Source: Henckelia pumila
Lineage: Eukaryota; Streptophyta; Magnoliopsida; Lamiales; Gesneriaceae
Length of the DNA: 64,000 nt
Direction: 5' to 3'
Assembly: GCF_033568475.1 (NCBI RefSeq)
Contig: NW_027331831.1
Span: 6,324,001-6,388,000 of the forward strand
Part shown: positions 47,540 through 60,785 of the stretch, in pieces
Position numbering within the stretch: the first letter of the stretch is position 1
Layout: the number at the start of each line of letters is the position of its first letter
Position numbers and translations under genes: made by a program
Notes under the pieces: model-generated
Seen by the model: the letters and a program-made list of their open reading frames with translations, nothing else
What the model was told of the DNA's origin: nothing
The model's database searches: none

Positions 47540-50500
47540 TGGAAGCTGGGGGTTTTAGGCTTCAATTCAGTTTAATGCCCTAATATGGACCTATATCAAA
47601 TATTGGGGCTTTGTAACGGATCATTTATTTGAATTTCCGCACATATTTATTTGAATTCCATATTATATTATTATTATTGTGCATGGATTGTGTGTATTAT
47701 ATATATGTCCCGTTGATTTTCTGTGAATAATTATTTTTTGGATTTTGGTTAATTTATATATATATATATATATATCTAATTAAGATATTCCATGCAAAAA
47801 AACATTGTAATTATTATTATTATTTTCTTTTATGACATGGGCGCATTGATAAGACTCTGGACCAACACAATAACATGCACATTACGTTAGCCAAATAAAT
47901 CATACCAGACAAACTATGTGTGTCATATTAATCTAAAAAAAATGTTGATAAGTTGAATTGAGCACCAAACTTAAATGTAAATTATAAATTTACTAATATA
48001 GATTGTCGGTTATTATTTTTTATTAAAATTAATAAAAAAAATTAATGAAAGCGACGTTTTGAAAAATTCAATTGATGTTGCTTTTTCAAATGTCAAAGAG
48101 CGACCCATTTTGATTTTGCTCTCGTATTTTTTGTATGGCCAAAGTCCAAAAGGGCCCGACTGACCCAATACAAATGTACAATGAATAAATGCAAGTTAAA
48201 ACCGCGTCCTTTTTCTTATTAAATTATTTTTTATGATAGAATCATAATCGTTAATATTAAAAATATCGTTTTTAACCGTACTTATAAAACGTATAAACCA
48301 ATAAAATAAGTTCATATGAGTTTTATTTAATATCATGTTATTATATATAATTTTTTTCCTCAAAAAAAAAAAATTGTTCATGAAAAATTTAATATACAGT
48401 AATAGTGGATAATAAATGTTATTATTTATTTCGTTTCAAAATAATGTTATTATTATTAGTTTCAAAAAAAAATTGTTATTATTTATTTAGTAGCACATGT
48501 TTTATGAAAAACAATAATAAATTAATCGCTGATGGTTTCTAAAACCCGAGGGTGGGCATCATTTTCCATTAACTACAAATATTGTCCTTGATTGCAAATA
48601 ATAGAACCCTAGGGTTTCTACTTTCTCGCATCCATTGCTGCGCGCCGTTCACAAGTATTATTTATTCACGCCGTGATATTCTTATCTTGCAGAAGCATTT
48701 GCACTCCATTTTATTAGTATAATCTTTTGTGGGTTCGCTTCAAATTCCGATCTTTTGCTCCCGGGGATGATTTTTTTTTTTTTTTGTGTTTAAATTCCTG
48801 CGCTTCTTTTCATTTTTCGATCATGCAACCAACATGTATCTTTAATTCACTCCGATTCGGATTCTACTTTTTTTTTTTAATTCATGTTGCCATTATCGAT
48901 AAGAACTCGCGATGGCTCCATACGAGTCAGCAGCAGTTGCCCATTTCCTTGGCAAATCGTCTGCCGCTTGGAGCCTAGATGAATCGCACCGGTTTGAAGA
49001 TCCATGAAATCCACAATTTTTCGCTATTTCATGATACAATAAACTGGGGATATTGTTAAAATCCAGATACAATTATATGTTTAAATATATATTTCATAGG
49101 TTCTTTCATGATTGGCCAGTTTTTCTTTAGACTCCTTCCAAGCCAAGAATTTTTATGGTTCGAAACCATGAAAAATTCAATCTTGCTAATGTGTTTTCTA
49201 GATCTCATAGCTTTGAGATTTTGTTGGAAATCCATTATCTTTTTGTCTACTGGTACGAGAAAATTGTCCCAAATTTTTTAAACTCCTGTGTTTTTAAGAT
49301 TTTATTATTGTTTCCAATCTTGTCTGATCATAAAATTTAAAACTGGTTATTTTTCTGAATTCGCATGGCATTTGATCGGGCACTCAAGTCAGACACGGGG
49401 GCTTCGTATCTATGAACAATGGCAAGCTACCTTTTGCACAGTGCCAAAAAATTGCTGCTTATCACGAATGGAGGAAGTTAGCTTCCTTCAAATTTAAAGT
49501 AGCTAAATTTACACACAACTTTTGCACAGTGCCTACAAATTTACTTTTTGATGGCATGTTCTTTGTTAAAAATTGCTTCTTGATCTAGAGCAAGTCTAAT
49601 TTCGTAGTGAATTTTGGTGGGTTTTTCAACAAACTCAGTAGTATGACAGTGCATTTCATTGCCTCAACTTGCTTGATTCATGGCCTCGATGTATCGAGGT
49701 CGGATGGATTCGAGATTTTTAACATTTTTGAAGTTAATTATACATTTGTTTGCGGTGATGAGCAGCTAACATGTAAGAAGAGCCAACTTTGTGTTGGTTC
49801 TTCAATGAAATTTTCTTGTTAACGCTTGGCTTCTGAGCATTCGATATTCAAGAACTATCAAATATCAAGTCTCCCTGCCATTTGGCACATTTACACCCGT
49901 ATTTTATAAAGTTTTAGAACTTGTTTCTGGGAAAATTATTAAATATGAAATTACAACATTATTTTTGCTAATAGAATTATGTGCAATAACTATTTTATGT
50001 GGAATGGACAACCGGTGGAAGGTCAGGATGGCATCGCCGATGGGACGAGATAGGTCGAACTCAAGCTATTTTAGGGGACTATCCTTATCGTTGATCTGAT
50101 GACTCATATTTTGTTAAATTGGTGTTACATATCTCTTGAGATATGAACTTTTTGGAATTTGGATTTGGATACATGATCTCATTAACTTCTACTACTGAAA
50201 TGTTCAATGACCATGGGATAGCTGTGTAAATTGGTAGAAACATGCATACGAGGGGAAAATTGACAATTTGTGATTGGTTAAAAACGAGACATGATGTTGT
50301 AGAAGAATGTGAGTTTAATTACAATTTAATAATAAATTTTTAGAATTCAATTATAGACATCACTTAACTACCTTCAAATTTGCTAATTAATAAAGCTGTT
50401 GCAATTATGATATAAAAACAAATTTTTTTCAAAATACACATTAAATTTTTTTCAAAGGAAGCAGCAACATCTCAACCTTGCAGGGTGTTTGGCGTGAATA

Positions 50501-51204
50501 TTGCCCACTAAATGTTGTTCAATGAATTGTACAAGGTTGTGTCCGAATAAAAAGATTGGAAATGTATGAATTTTAAGCGAAGAGATTGGAGAGTTGATTT
50601 TGATTGTGATTAATTGGATTGTGGAGAGGAAAAATTCTCTCCAATGTTAATGATAAAAGTTTATCCGTGATTGATTAAGTATCGAAACCTCTTGAAAAGC
50701 GATTTTTTTTTTTCCCAGTTTTCTCTTTGATTTCGGTGCGTGAGTTTTAAGAAATAAAATTAATCTTTTGACGAACCAACCGATCACTTGCAAGTTTCAG
50801 AATTCTAATAAAATTATAATAGAATTTCATGAATTTGAAATCATTCCATCATACACAACCTTCAACTGTAACCTAATAGATTTTAGTTTCAATCTAGGGC
50901 CTCAAAAATTTTTATGCAAATTTGTGAATAATTCAATTACAACTGATACCAAAGAACCTCTGAAAAATCATCTTCGATGCGTATATAACACTAACCCTTT
51001 CGCAGTAGAAAAAAAAGTTATCTTCTTGTGTAGGGTAGTTTCTTGTCTGCTCACGGATTACTACACCAATAAGGAAGCCTGCAGATAACCAAACATATCC
51101 CTGTGTAAGTGTTATCCAATCCAGCCTCTTCTTTTGTTCCATGTGCAATTTACCCCAAAAAGCTTCAATCTAGATTATTTTAAAAACAAAACAAAGTAGC
51201 ATAC
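47540..51204. other. Intergenic, no gene supported
   Basis: Around 48600-48660 there is leader-like sequence (a CCTAGGGTTT telo-box), and 48912-49007 encodes a lone 31-residue frame (MAPYESAAVAHFLGK...). It has no detectable continuation with coding character, so this may be a transcribed but non-coding locus or a dead gene start. The rest, up to the Athila-like LTR, is AT-rich with no supported feature. Confidence 0.4.
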
Positions 51205-52775
51205 TGATAAGCATGAATTTTATAGCTTATTTGGCACTTTATTTTGTCGTATTCGTGCTTATCTGACATTTATATTCTGAGTTTTGTGCATAAATCGTTA
51301 TATTTTCTATGTTTGTAGGTTTGACTAAGATTTGAAAAGAACTGAATATTGAAGAAAAAGTCAAACAATTCAATGCCACGCTGAAACTTGGCCGGAGAAC
51401 ATGGAAAAATCTTAAGTCGCCAAGAAAATTGAAGGAAGGAAATCGCACGGACCCTGTGCATACTTTGGAAGAGGGTTCGTGCATGTTCGAAGCAAAAGAC
51501 ATTGGAAGAAAAATAATACACGGACCCCGTGCACAGTCTGGAAAAGGGTCCGTGTACCATCGGTTTTTGAGATGTTCGTCACAGAAAAATACACGGACCC
51601 CGTGCACCTTCTGAAAGAGGGTCCGTGTGGCTTCGTAAAATGTTTGGGCTGGAGTTTTTAATGCACGGACCTAGGAACGGACCATGTCCGGGGTCCGTGT
51701 ACATCGCAAATATGGAAAAAAATAATTCGCGCAGAATTTGGGAATTTTGGAACTCTGATTATTTTGAGCTACATTGGATATTATTTTGGACGAAAATAAA
51801 GGAGGTATAAAAGGGAATCAAGCCCTAATTAGAGAGGACTTTTGAACTTCTGATTTTTGACTGATAGACTTTTGAGAGATTTTCGGGATTTGACAGCTGA
51901 GAGCTTGGAAGAGAAGAAACGCGCAACGCAAGCAAGATTCGGCACTATTGCTGAGAATTTTCTTTTCTTCTTTTTCTGTTTTATTTTATTATAAATTCAA
52001 ACATGAAACTTTTGTTTGATTTTATTGTTATGGAGTAGTCGTCTTTTGACCGGGGCCATAATAGGGCCAGACTATTGATTTTTGTTAATGGAACAGATTG
52101 ATTGAATTTTGATTTATGGAATATTTATTGATTAATGTTTGTGCATAATTCTTGATTTTAATCTGGCCAATTAATTGCATGTATGTCGTTCGATCTGGAC
52201 TTGAAAAAGAAAAGATTGAAATTAGCTTCAAAAATATTGATTAACACATGGTTAAATCGACTAGAAATAGTATTCGATTTCATTGTGCGATTTTAGGCGA
52301 AAGCTGAAATTTCATAACTCGTGAATGCGTTTTTGTTTAATTAAATTCAATTAGAAATAATTGAACTGCTAAATGAAAATAGGGTTATTAATTCTAGAAA
52401 TAGATTAATAATTATTCTAGGGAATTTCGTCGTGAATATGAATGAGTTTTGTTTGATTAAATCCAATACGTGGCAATTATCGATGTCTGGTATCGTTGTG
52501 TGTTCCTGGTCATTTTCCTAAAATTTGAATCAATCTTAAAGTTTTATGTTCAATTAATTTAATTTAAACTTCTTCTTTAGAATAATTTATTTTATTTTAA
52601 TTAGTAGTTAATTTATAAAAATCCTTTATTTTAATTAGCCTAGATTAATTTGAATAGTCTATATCTTAGTATTTAAACGTTAGTCTCTGTGGAATCGACT
52701 TGGACTCTGTCCAACTATATTATAACTTGACCTAGTTCACTTGTTAGAATTTTTCCCAACCGAAATCGTCGGTCA
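51205..52775 (+). repeat. 5' LTR of the Athila-like element
   Basis: Starts TGATAAGCATG and ends GGTCA. It has a TATA box TATAAAAG at 51806-51813; upstream in U3 lies the hairpin array (51446-51705). The 3' copy begins at 62570. Confidence 0.9.
51446..51705 (+). repeat. Array of four GGACC/GGTCC hairpin modules in U3
   Basis: CACGGACC starts at 51446, 51519, 51592 and 51664, i.e. every 72-73 bp. Each is followed 20-40 nt later by the reverse complement GGTCCGTG (GGTTCGTG in the first), so each module can fold as an 8-9-bp stem. The array ends about 100 bp upstream of the LTR TATA box. The 3' LTR has the same array at 62811-63066. Confidence 0.85.
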
Positions 52776-52781
52776 AGTTTT

Positions 52782-52799
52782 TGGCGTCATTGTCAGGGA
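52782..52799 (+). other. Decayed primer-binding site of the Athila-like element
   Basis: TGGCGTCATTGTCAGGGA lies six bases after the 5' LTR. It matches the usual Athila tRNA-Asp site apart from C-to-T and G-to-A-like changes at CG/CNG positions. Confidence 0.7.
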
Positions 52800-52929
52800 C
52801 TATTTGTTTACTATTAGGATTGATTATTTATTTGAGACTAGGTTTTTTTTTTATTTTTTTATTTTGTTTAATTTTTATTCAAGTGGTTGATTTGTGCACT
52901 TTAATTTTTTCAGGAATATCTCATGTTAT

Positions 52930-54480
52930 ATGAGCCGTGCTCGAGATTTTGAAGACCTCATACCGCTTGATTTGGAGATTGAAAGCACTCTTCGTCGTAT
53001 ACGTAGAGAACGAAGACAATATAACTTAGCCCTTAATTTTGAATCTGAAGAGGAGTTAGAAGATATGGCTGAAGAAGAGAACAACCGCACTCTGATGGAC
53101 CTTCATCGACCATTAGTTGGAGGATATGGATCCAGCATTGTTCGCCCTGCAGTTCAGGCGAATACTTTTGAACTTAAACCAGCCATCATCCAGATGATTC
53201 AGATGCAATTCAGATTTGGAGGCACGCCTTCTGAGGATCCGAATGCTCATCTGGAGCAATTCTTGTCAATCTGTGACACCTTCAAATTTAATGGAGTGAC
53301 TGCTGATGTTGTTCGGTTGAGGCTCTTTCCGTTTTCTCTATAGGGAGAAGCGATAGAGTGGCTGCGAGATTTTACAGAGGGATCAATTACTACTTGGGAT
53401 GGTTTGGTTGAAGTTTTCATGCATAATTATTTTCCACCCACCAAAGTTACACAGCTTCGGAATGCAATTATGTCGTTTAGGCAAAAAGATGGAGAATCAC
53501 TGAATGTCGCATGGTCGAGATTTAAAAAAGATGTTGAGAGTATGTCCAGTACACGATCTCTCCATAGGCCAACAAGTAGAGACTTTCTACTACGGGGTTG
53601 ATTCATCTGTGCGTTCCATGCTTGATGAAGCTGCCAATGGCAGCCTCTATAGAAAAACTCCTGCAGCAGCACTTGAAATCATTTCGAATATGGCTGAAAG
53701 CAATGTTAGTTGGCAAGACAGCAGGAGGGAAAAGAAAGTTGGATTACTGGAGATGGATGCTTTGACAGCAATTACAGCAAAACTTGATGGACTGACTCAT
53801 CAAGTATCTCAACTGCAAGCAAATAAATCTGCACCATCAAAGCAGGTGAATCAAGTCATGGGAAGCACTGAGGCAGTTGAAGGATCAGCGAGTGGCATTC
53901 CATACATGTCAGATTCATTTTTTGATGGACCGCCAGTTTTTGAAGGTGATTCAGTTAATTATGTGGGGAACCAAGGGCGACAGCAGTTTAATCCATACAG
54001 TTTCTCATATAATCCGGGTTGGAGAAGTCACCCAAATTTTGGGTGGAAACAGGCTGAAAATTCTGTTGAGCCTCTAAATTTTAATCCACCACAGCAGCCT
54101 GCACAACAAAGGCCTCCTCAACAAGCAGTTAGACCTCCACAAGGTGCTGGACCTTCTATGCCTCCAGGCTTTAAGCCATCTGAGAATAAGTCAAATCTGG
54201 AAGACATGCTTGCAAAGTACATAGCGGGGAATGAGATGAGATGGCAGAATCACGATGCCATGATGCAAAGAGTGGAAACCCAGTTGGGACAGTTGGCAAA
54301 CCAGTTCGTTACACGGGCGCCAGGTTCACTTCCTAGTGACACAGAAAAAAATCCAAAGGGCGTCAATGCAGTCATAGTAGCTGAACAGGTAAAGAAAGAG
54401 GATGCTGAGGTCGAAAAATCTGAAAAGGAGGAAGCATCAGCCAAGCAGCAAGGCGAGAACTCGAGGGAGAAAGGTAAGTC
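52930..54480 (+). pseudogene. Athila-like gag
   Basis: ATG at 52930 starts SRARDFEDLIPL. The capsid-type core follows: ELKPAIIQMIQMQF, FGGTPSEDPNAHLEQFL, and after a TAG at 53341-53343 the same frame continues with WLRDF and the LRNAIMSFRQKDGE block. An extra base in the A run near 53521 shifts the frame; the next frame resumes with LRVCPVHDL and VETFYYGVDSS and then becomes Gln/Pro-rich (about 54080-54170). So there is one nonsense and one frameshift. It would form the virus-like particle in an active element. Confidence 0.85.
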
Positions 54481-55311
54481 TCTGAACTCAAATGTTGATA
54501 TTTATATAAATTCCCTCCCTTTTCTCCAAAGAGCAAAGCAACTGCAACTTGATACTCAATTTTCAAAATTTCTAGAGATTTTTAAGAAGTTGCATATTAA
54601 TATCCCGTTTGCAGAAGCTTTAGCTCAAATGCCCTCTTATGCTAAATTTTTAAAAGAAATTTTATCAAACAAGAGGAAACTGGTGGATTTTGAGACAGTG
54701 AAGCTTTCGGAGGAATGCTCTGCAATTTTACAAAACAAATTACCTCCGAAGCTTAAGGATATTGGTAGCTTCTCTATTCCTTGCACCATAGGAAATTTAT
54801 TTTTTAGAAAAGCTTTGTGTGATCTTGGTGCAAGCATTAATTTGATGCCCTATTCTTGTTTTGAGAAGTTACGAATTGGTGAGGTGAAACCAACTACAAT
54901 TTTCCTACAGTTGGCAGATAGATCAATTAAATACCCTAGGGGAATTGTAGAAGATGTCTTAGTGAAGGTCGATAAATTTGTTTTCCCGGTGGACTTTGTT
55001 GTTTAGGATATGGAAGAGGATCGTGAGATTCCTCTTATTTGGATAGACCATTTTTGGCCACTGGGAAAGCTTTGATAGATGTCCAGAAGGGTGAATTGGT
55101 GCTAAGGTTGAATGATGAGAGGGTAGTGTTTAATGTGTTTCATTATATGAAATATCCATCTAATGTTTCTAACTGTTTTAGAATTGATGTTACTGATGAG
55201 TTTGTTGAGTGTGATGTGCAGGAATTTATTAGTGAAGATCCGTTGGAGATCTGTTTGACTCATTCATCTCCAAGCGAGTTGGATAATGAAGAGATTGAGG
55301 AATGCATTTAG
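54481..55311 (+). pseudogene. Athila-like aspartic protease region
   Basis: The gag frame runs on into a region with CDLGASINLMPYS (D-L-G-A-S active site, about 54821-54859) and stops at 55004-55006. The usual C-terminal protease part continues after a frame change in 55039-55311 (RPFLATGKALIDVQKGEL). The stop plus frameshift separate protease from reverse transcriptase. Confidence 0.75.
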
Positions 55312-55314
55312 TAT

Positions 55315-56250
55315 TTGGACGCCGGCCAACCACTCTCAAGGATGGTAAACTCAAGGATTGGGGAGCTTGGACATGTTCCAAGAGCATTAAAGCCATCAGT
55401 TGAAAAAGCCCCGATCCTTGAGATGAAACCTCTCCCTTCGCATTTAAAATATATATTTTTACTTAATAATGATAAACTGCCTGTAATTGTTTCTTCTACT
55501 TTGACAGGGGATGAGAAACAAAAATTGACTCGCGTGTTGAGGGAGAATATCAAGGCCATTGGGTGGAGCATAACGGATATAAAGGGAATCAACTCTTCTA
55601 TGTGCATGCACAAAATTCTGATGGAAGCTGATCACAAAACATCAACCCAACCTCAAAGGCGGCTCAATCCTGCTATTCAAAAAGTGGTCAAGAAGGAGGT
55701 AATTAAGCTTCTAGATGCAGGTATTATCTATCCCATCTCTGATAGTAAGTGGGTTAGTTCTGTCCAGGTTGTTCCGAAAAAAGGTGGGATTACTGTTGTG
55801 AAAAATGAGAATAATGAATTAATTCCCACCAGAACTGTTACGGGTTGGCGTGTTTGCATAGATTATAGAAAACTTAATGATGCAACCCGTAAAGATCATT
55901 TTCTCCTACCCTTCATTGATCAAATGTTGGAAAGATTAGCCGGACATCCTTTTTATTGTTTCTTGGATGGCTATTCGGGTTATATGCAAATTCCAATTGA
56001 TCCTGAAGATCAAGAAAAAACCACTTTTACATGTCCTTACGGGACTTTTGCATATAAACGAATGTCATTCGGTCTTTGTAACGCATCGGCTACTTTCCAA
56101 CGCTGCATGATGGAAATTTTCCATGACATGATTGAGGATTTTATTGAAATATTCATGGATGATTTTTCAGTGTTTGGATCTTCTTTTGATGCTTGCTTGC
56201 TGAATTTGTCTAAAGTTTTAGAAAGATGTGAAGAGTATAATTTATTTTGA
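55315..56250 (+). pseudogene. Athila-like reverse transcriptase
   Basis: A 311-codon open frame with the ordered RT motifs of Ty3 elements: WVSSVQVVPKKGG, VCIDYRKLNDATRKDHFLLP, FLDGYSGYMQIPI, TFTCPYGTFAYKRMSFGL and the catalytic FMDDFSVFG. It ends with a frame change near 56245, continuing in another frame (56228-56416) with the thumb/connection text GHKISESGIEVDKAKIE. Confidence 0.9.
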
Positions 56251-56416
56251 ACTGGGAAAAGTGTCATTTATGGTGAGAGAGGGAATAGTTTTGGGACATA
56301 AAATTTCTGAAAGTGGAATTGAGGTTGACAAAGCGAAAATTGAGGTAATTGAGAAACTTCCTCCGCCATCAAATCTGAAAGGGGTGCATAGTCTTTTAGG
56401 ACATGCTGGATTTTGA

Positions 56417-56930
56417 AAGAAATTAATCACTGCATCGGTGATTGTAGCACCTGATTGGGAATCAACTTTTGAGGTGATGTGTGATGCGAGTGACACAGCT
56501 TTAGGAGCAGTTTTGGGTCAGAAGCGCGACAGATGCATACATGTCATCTACTATGCTAGTATGACACTATCAGCTGCCCAACTGAATTACGCTACAACAG
56601 AAAAGGAGCTACTCGCTGTGGTCTTTGCACTTGATAAATTCAGATCTTATCTGCTAGTGAGCAAAGTGATCGTGCACACTGACCATTCAGCCCTGAAATA
56701 TTTGATGAATAAAAAAGATGCAAAACCAAGATTAATTCGTTGGATTCTTCTCTTGCAGGAATTTGATTTGAAGATCATTGATAGGAAGGGCACTGAGAAT
56801 CAAGTGGCGGACCATCTTTCACGCCTGGAGAATTCCATTCAGAGCAATAGCATAATTCGTGATGAATTTCCTGATGAACAACTCTTTGAGGTGAACAATT
56901 TACCATGGTATGCTGATTTTGTAAACTACC
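56417..56930 (+). pseudogene. Athila-like RNase H
   Basis: The frame 56438-57289 holds the RNase H catalytic motifs in order: [16 protein letters not shown] (first Asp), [12 protein letters not shown] (Glu), [11 protein letters not shown] (Asp) and DHLSRLE near the end. The segment before it carries a TGA at 56416, separating it from RT. Confidence 0.85.
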
Positions 56931-58235
56931 TTTCAAGTAAGTTTCTACCACCGCACTTTACTTATCAGCAAAAGAAGAAATTTTTTTCTGACTTGAAATA
57001 CTATTTGTGGGAAGATCCTTATTTGTTTAGAATATGCGCAGATGGTATAATTAGGCGGTGTGTTCCCAAGGAAGAGGTAAGTAAGATTTTATTTCACTGT
57101 TATAAGGGTCCAACTGGAGGTCAATTTGGTGCGACCAGAACTGCATCCAAAGTGCTTCAATCTTGCTTTTATTGGCCCACTTTGTTTAAGGATGCGCATG
57201 AGTATGTGATAAAGTGTGATGAGTGTCAGCGTACTGGTAATATCTCTAGGAGACACGAAATGCCACTTAATAATATCTTGGTTTGTTAACTTTTTGATGT
57301 GTGGGGTATAGACTTCATGGGTCCGTTCCCAGTTTCTTTTGGGAATAAGTATATTTTGGTTGCTGTAGACTATGTGTCTAAGTGGGTAGAAGCGAGTGCC
57401 TGCAAAAATAATGATGCTAAGGTTGTCATTCTGTTTCTCAAGAAAAATATTTTTTCGCATTTTGGCAAACCTAGAGCAATTATCAGTGATGGGGGTACTC
57501 ATTTTTTAACCGTCAGTTTGACAGTCTATTAGCTAAATATGGGGTTAGGCATAAGGTGGCAACACCTTACCATCCTCAGACCAGTGGTCAAGTCGAGGTG
57601 TCGAACAGAGAAATAAAATGCATTCTGGAGAAGACCGTTGGTGCTTCAAGGAAAGAATGGTCTAGTAAACTCGACGATGCACTGTGGGGCTTATCGTACA
57701 GCTTTTAAAACCCCAATTGGAATGTCTTCATTTTGTCTAGTGTATGGAAAATCATGTCACTTACCTGTCGAACTTGAACATAAGGCTTATTAGGCTACTA
57801 AATTTTTGAATTTTGATGTCAAAGCCGCAGGTGAAGAGCGGTTGCTGCAGTTACAAGAATTGGAAGAGTTTCGGCTTGAGACTTATGAGAATGCCAAGCT
57901 TTACAAAGAAAAGACCAAACGTTGGCATGATCAGAATATTGTGAATCGAGAATTCGAGGTGGGACAACAGGTATGATCAGAATATTGTGAATCGAGAATT
58001 CGAGGTGGGACAACATGTATTACTGTATAATTCTCGTTTGAAGTTGATGCCAGGTAAGTTGCGGTCGCGTTGGTCAGGCCCTTACACGATTAGTCAAGTC
58101 TTCCCATATGGCACCGTGAAAATCACTAGCGAAGCAACTGTAAAATTTCAAGTGAACGGCCATAGACTTAAGGTATATCGAGGTGGCGAGGTGGTCGATG
58201 AGCAGATCACCGTGAATTTACAAGATGCAAATTAA
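56931..58235 (+). pseudogene. Athila-like integrase, broken
   Basis: The zinc-binding part ([17 protein letters not shown] ... CDECQRTG, about 57080-57240) has Gln at a position usually His (GGQFG). The core starts [11 protein letters not shown] with the first Asp and has ISDGGTHF with the second; the third catalytic Glu region lies in a shifted part. Stops at about 57287, 57532 and 57790 and a 46-bp tandem duplication (57927-58018) that shifts the frame break it. The end has the GPYTISQVFPYGTVKI tail usual for these integrases. Confidence 0.85.
57927..58018 (+). repeat. 46-bp tandem duplication in the integrase
   Basis: 57927-57972 and 57973-58018 start ATGATCAGAATATTGTG and differ only near the end (AACAGGT / AACATGT). 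As 46 is not a multiple of 3, the duplication shifts the frame. Confidence 0.9.
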
Positions 58236-58626
58236 AAGGGAAGCAAAGTCGGGCTATAGACTATAAATTTAGCGCTGACTGGGAGGCAACCCAGTTTCTC
58301 TTCTTTTTGTTTCTTTATTTTGTATTATTTTGTTTTGTTGGTTAATTTATTTTTATCTTTGTCTCTTCTTTCTTTGATCTCAGTGATTTTTGTTGGGTGC
58401 AGATATTTTACTGACGCTGGTATATTATTGGTTGCGGAGGAGAGCACATATATTGTTGGGAATCGTATCATTCAGGAGAGGCTCTGTACATTTATGCATC
58501 CTGCGTGCTTGAGTGTTTTATCTGAAATTCTTAGATGCAAACAAATTTGTGTGGTTTAAGATTGTGAGTTTTAAGGGTTATTTTTCGTTCATTATTTTGA
58601 GCTGGAAAAAAGTGACACAGAACCTA

Positions 58627-58862
58627 CACGGACCCTGTGTAAGGGTCCGGGTATTTATTCTGCCCGAAGTCGTGAAAATGCGTAGCTACACGGACCAAGA
58701 TACGGACCACTGTCCGGGGTCCATGTAATTTGAACACCGTAAACGTCACAGCACGGAGGCTGCACGGACCTGTGTCCAGGGTCCGTGCATGTTTTCATCG
58801 AACATTTTTTTAAAATGCGTGGAAGCACAGATGTAGACACGGACCCTTACACGGGGTCCGTT
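58627..58862 (+). repeat. Second array of GGACC/GGTCC hairpin modules, in the pol-ORF3 spacer
   Basis: CACGGACC occurs at 58627, 58689, 58763 and 58838, each followed by a GGTCC-containing reverse complement. This is the same module as in U3, though spacing is less regular (62, 74, 75). Some arms have mutated. Confidence 0.75.
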
Positions 58863-59538
58863 CTCTTCGATTTTGGGTTTAAATTCGCAGACTCGCGATC
58901 TATTTCTCTCATTCCCCTTTTTCAATCCCTAAATCCCCAAATCCGTTCCTCCTTATTTCTCCCTTTCCAGAACCCGTACGTCCTCCTCCGGCTATCACCT
59001 CCGTATTCTTCACCCGTATATGCCTCCGTGCCGCCATTCTCCATCCAGCGTTCCCTGTTCGGCTACGCCGTCTCCGGTTATCACGCCGCCACTCCTCCGC
59101 TGGCGTTCCAGCTGCTCCGCTCTGTTCTGTTTCTGTCTCAGCGTGTCTTCTCGATTTTATTTGGGGTAAGCGTAGCTCGAATCCTCCAATGGTTTTTGGT
59201 TTCTATCGTGATTAAAGTCTGGGATTGAGAATAATTGGGTTCACGTTTCGGATATTGTTGAGATTACTTGTTGTTCGAAACAGCTAGTTGGTGAAATTTT
59301 GTGAAAGTTGTTTCTTGGTGGCTTTATAGTGATTTGGAAATTATTGGGTTATTTTATATTGATGATGTTGCTTAGTGTAAAAGTGTGAAGATTTGATATA
59401 TAACTGATCTGCGGAAAGTTTTGGTCGATGGTTTTGTTGCTGTGATAGCGTGGTTAGATATATTGATTTGTTATTGTGATTGTTGGGTTGTGTTGACGTC
59501 TTTCAAGTGGTGGAGTTGGAATTGTTGATTGTTTTGCT

Positions 59539-60785
59539 ATGGCACCAAGAAAATCTGTTAGTAAGAGTGCGAGGGGCGGCGCTTCATCCTCTCGCAGTGG
59601 TCAAGGGGCTGCTTTTGATGATGCTAGGTTCATTAGTTTGGAAAATTATCAGTGGTACGAGAAGATGAAGGATAAGTCTATGATTGTTGAGAAATCGATC
59701 CATCCACCATTGATGCTCCCACCATTGATGCTCAGGTACCACTGCGAGCAGAGTTTGATAGATTTGGCTGGGGTTCTATTGTGGATATCCGAGGGGACTA
59801 CTATCCCGAGTTGGTTTGGCAGTTCTATGCCAATATTGAAAAGAAGGACAAAACAGGGATGCAAACAATTCAGACTTTTGTGAAGGGAGTTTGCATCGAG
59901 GTGACGAGTGAGTTCTTGGCCCAGCTTTTGCACATTCCTAATGAGGGCCCTCCGGTTGTTTACAACCAATATGATGCTATCTTGTCTGACCATACCTACA
60001 ATTTCAACCTTGCTATGTCGCGTCTCACCTACCGTAGGGTAAAAACTGGTTCTTGTTACAGCATCCTCTTTACCACTCTCCCTTTGATTGATCGCCTCAT
60101 CTGCTACTTCATCAGTGCAATCATCCCTCAGAAGTCTGGAAACAATGAGGTGCGCAACCTGGATATGTATTTGATTCATAAGATATTGTACGGGTTGGGA
60201 GATATCACTGCGATTCCATTGGCGAGAATCTTGATCTCTCATATGCGCACTGTCGCTCACTTGGCTTGTGCTCCGAATGCCAAGCATCACGCTCCTTTCG
60301 CCATTACAGTTTCGAGGATTTTGGCTTCTTGCGGCGTCGATTTTACTGGCGAGGCTTCTCTTGCCCCAGCGCCGAAGCACGTGCTCACCGCCCATGCGAT
60401 GACTGGTATGTATTTTATCTTTCGACAGGGTGGATGGTATAAGAATCTTGAGAGCCGCAACACTCACTATCATGCACGAGATCCCCCAGTTCCACCACCT
60501 ACAGCTGCAGATGAAGCCCGAGAGGCTCGCATTCAGGAAGAAGCTGCCCTTGATCAGGCTGCTGACCCTCCCGCCGGTGCACATGTCCACGCCAGAGCTC
60601 TGAGGGGTACTCGTCGCGTTTTCTCTGCCATATTTGACTGCTTGGATGAGCTTCGCACCGGTATGGCTCGACTACAGCATCACACCACTTCCCAGTCCTA
60701 CTCCATCGACATTCATGCGCCACCTTTTGATCGCTCTGCCCTGGATGACCTTGCCGAGTCAGCTTCTGCTTTAGAGGAGGAGTAG
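59539..60785 (+). pseudogene. Extra ORF downstream of pol (Athila ORF3/'env-like' position)
   Basis: 59539-59883 starts MAPRKSVSKSARGGASSSR (basic, Ser-rich). After a frame change near 59760-59790 the main frame 59781-60785 has ELVWQFYANIEKK, FVKGVCIEVTSEFLAQLL and a helical body, ending with a basic-acidic tail. It resembles the 'putative plant transposon protein' domain often found in this position in Athila/Ogre-type elements. I see no signal peptide or clear membrane anchor, so the traditional 'envelope' label is not supported. Function unknown. Confidence 0.65.

Noticed and set aside
48912-49007. 31-residue ORF after a telo-box leader as a gene
   Set aside because: No continuation, domain or splice partner seen; recorded only as part of an intergenic note.
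49757-49835. C/D snoRNA-like segment (TGATGA ... CTGA about 75 nt apart)
   Set aside because: The terminal stem pairs poorly and I found no D'/C' boxes or rRNA-complementary guide.
59649-60590. 313-codon minus-strand frame as a gene
   Set aside because: Antisense shadow of the Athila-like ORF3; no recognisable domain.
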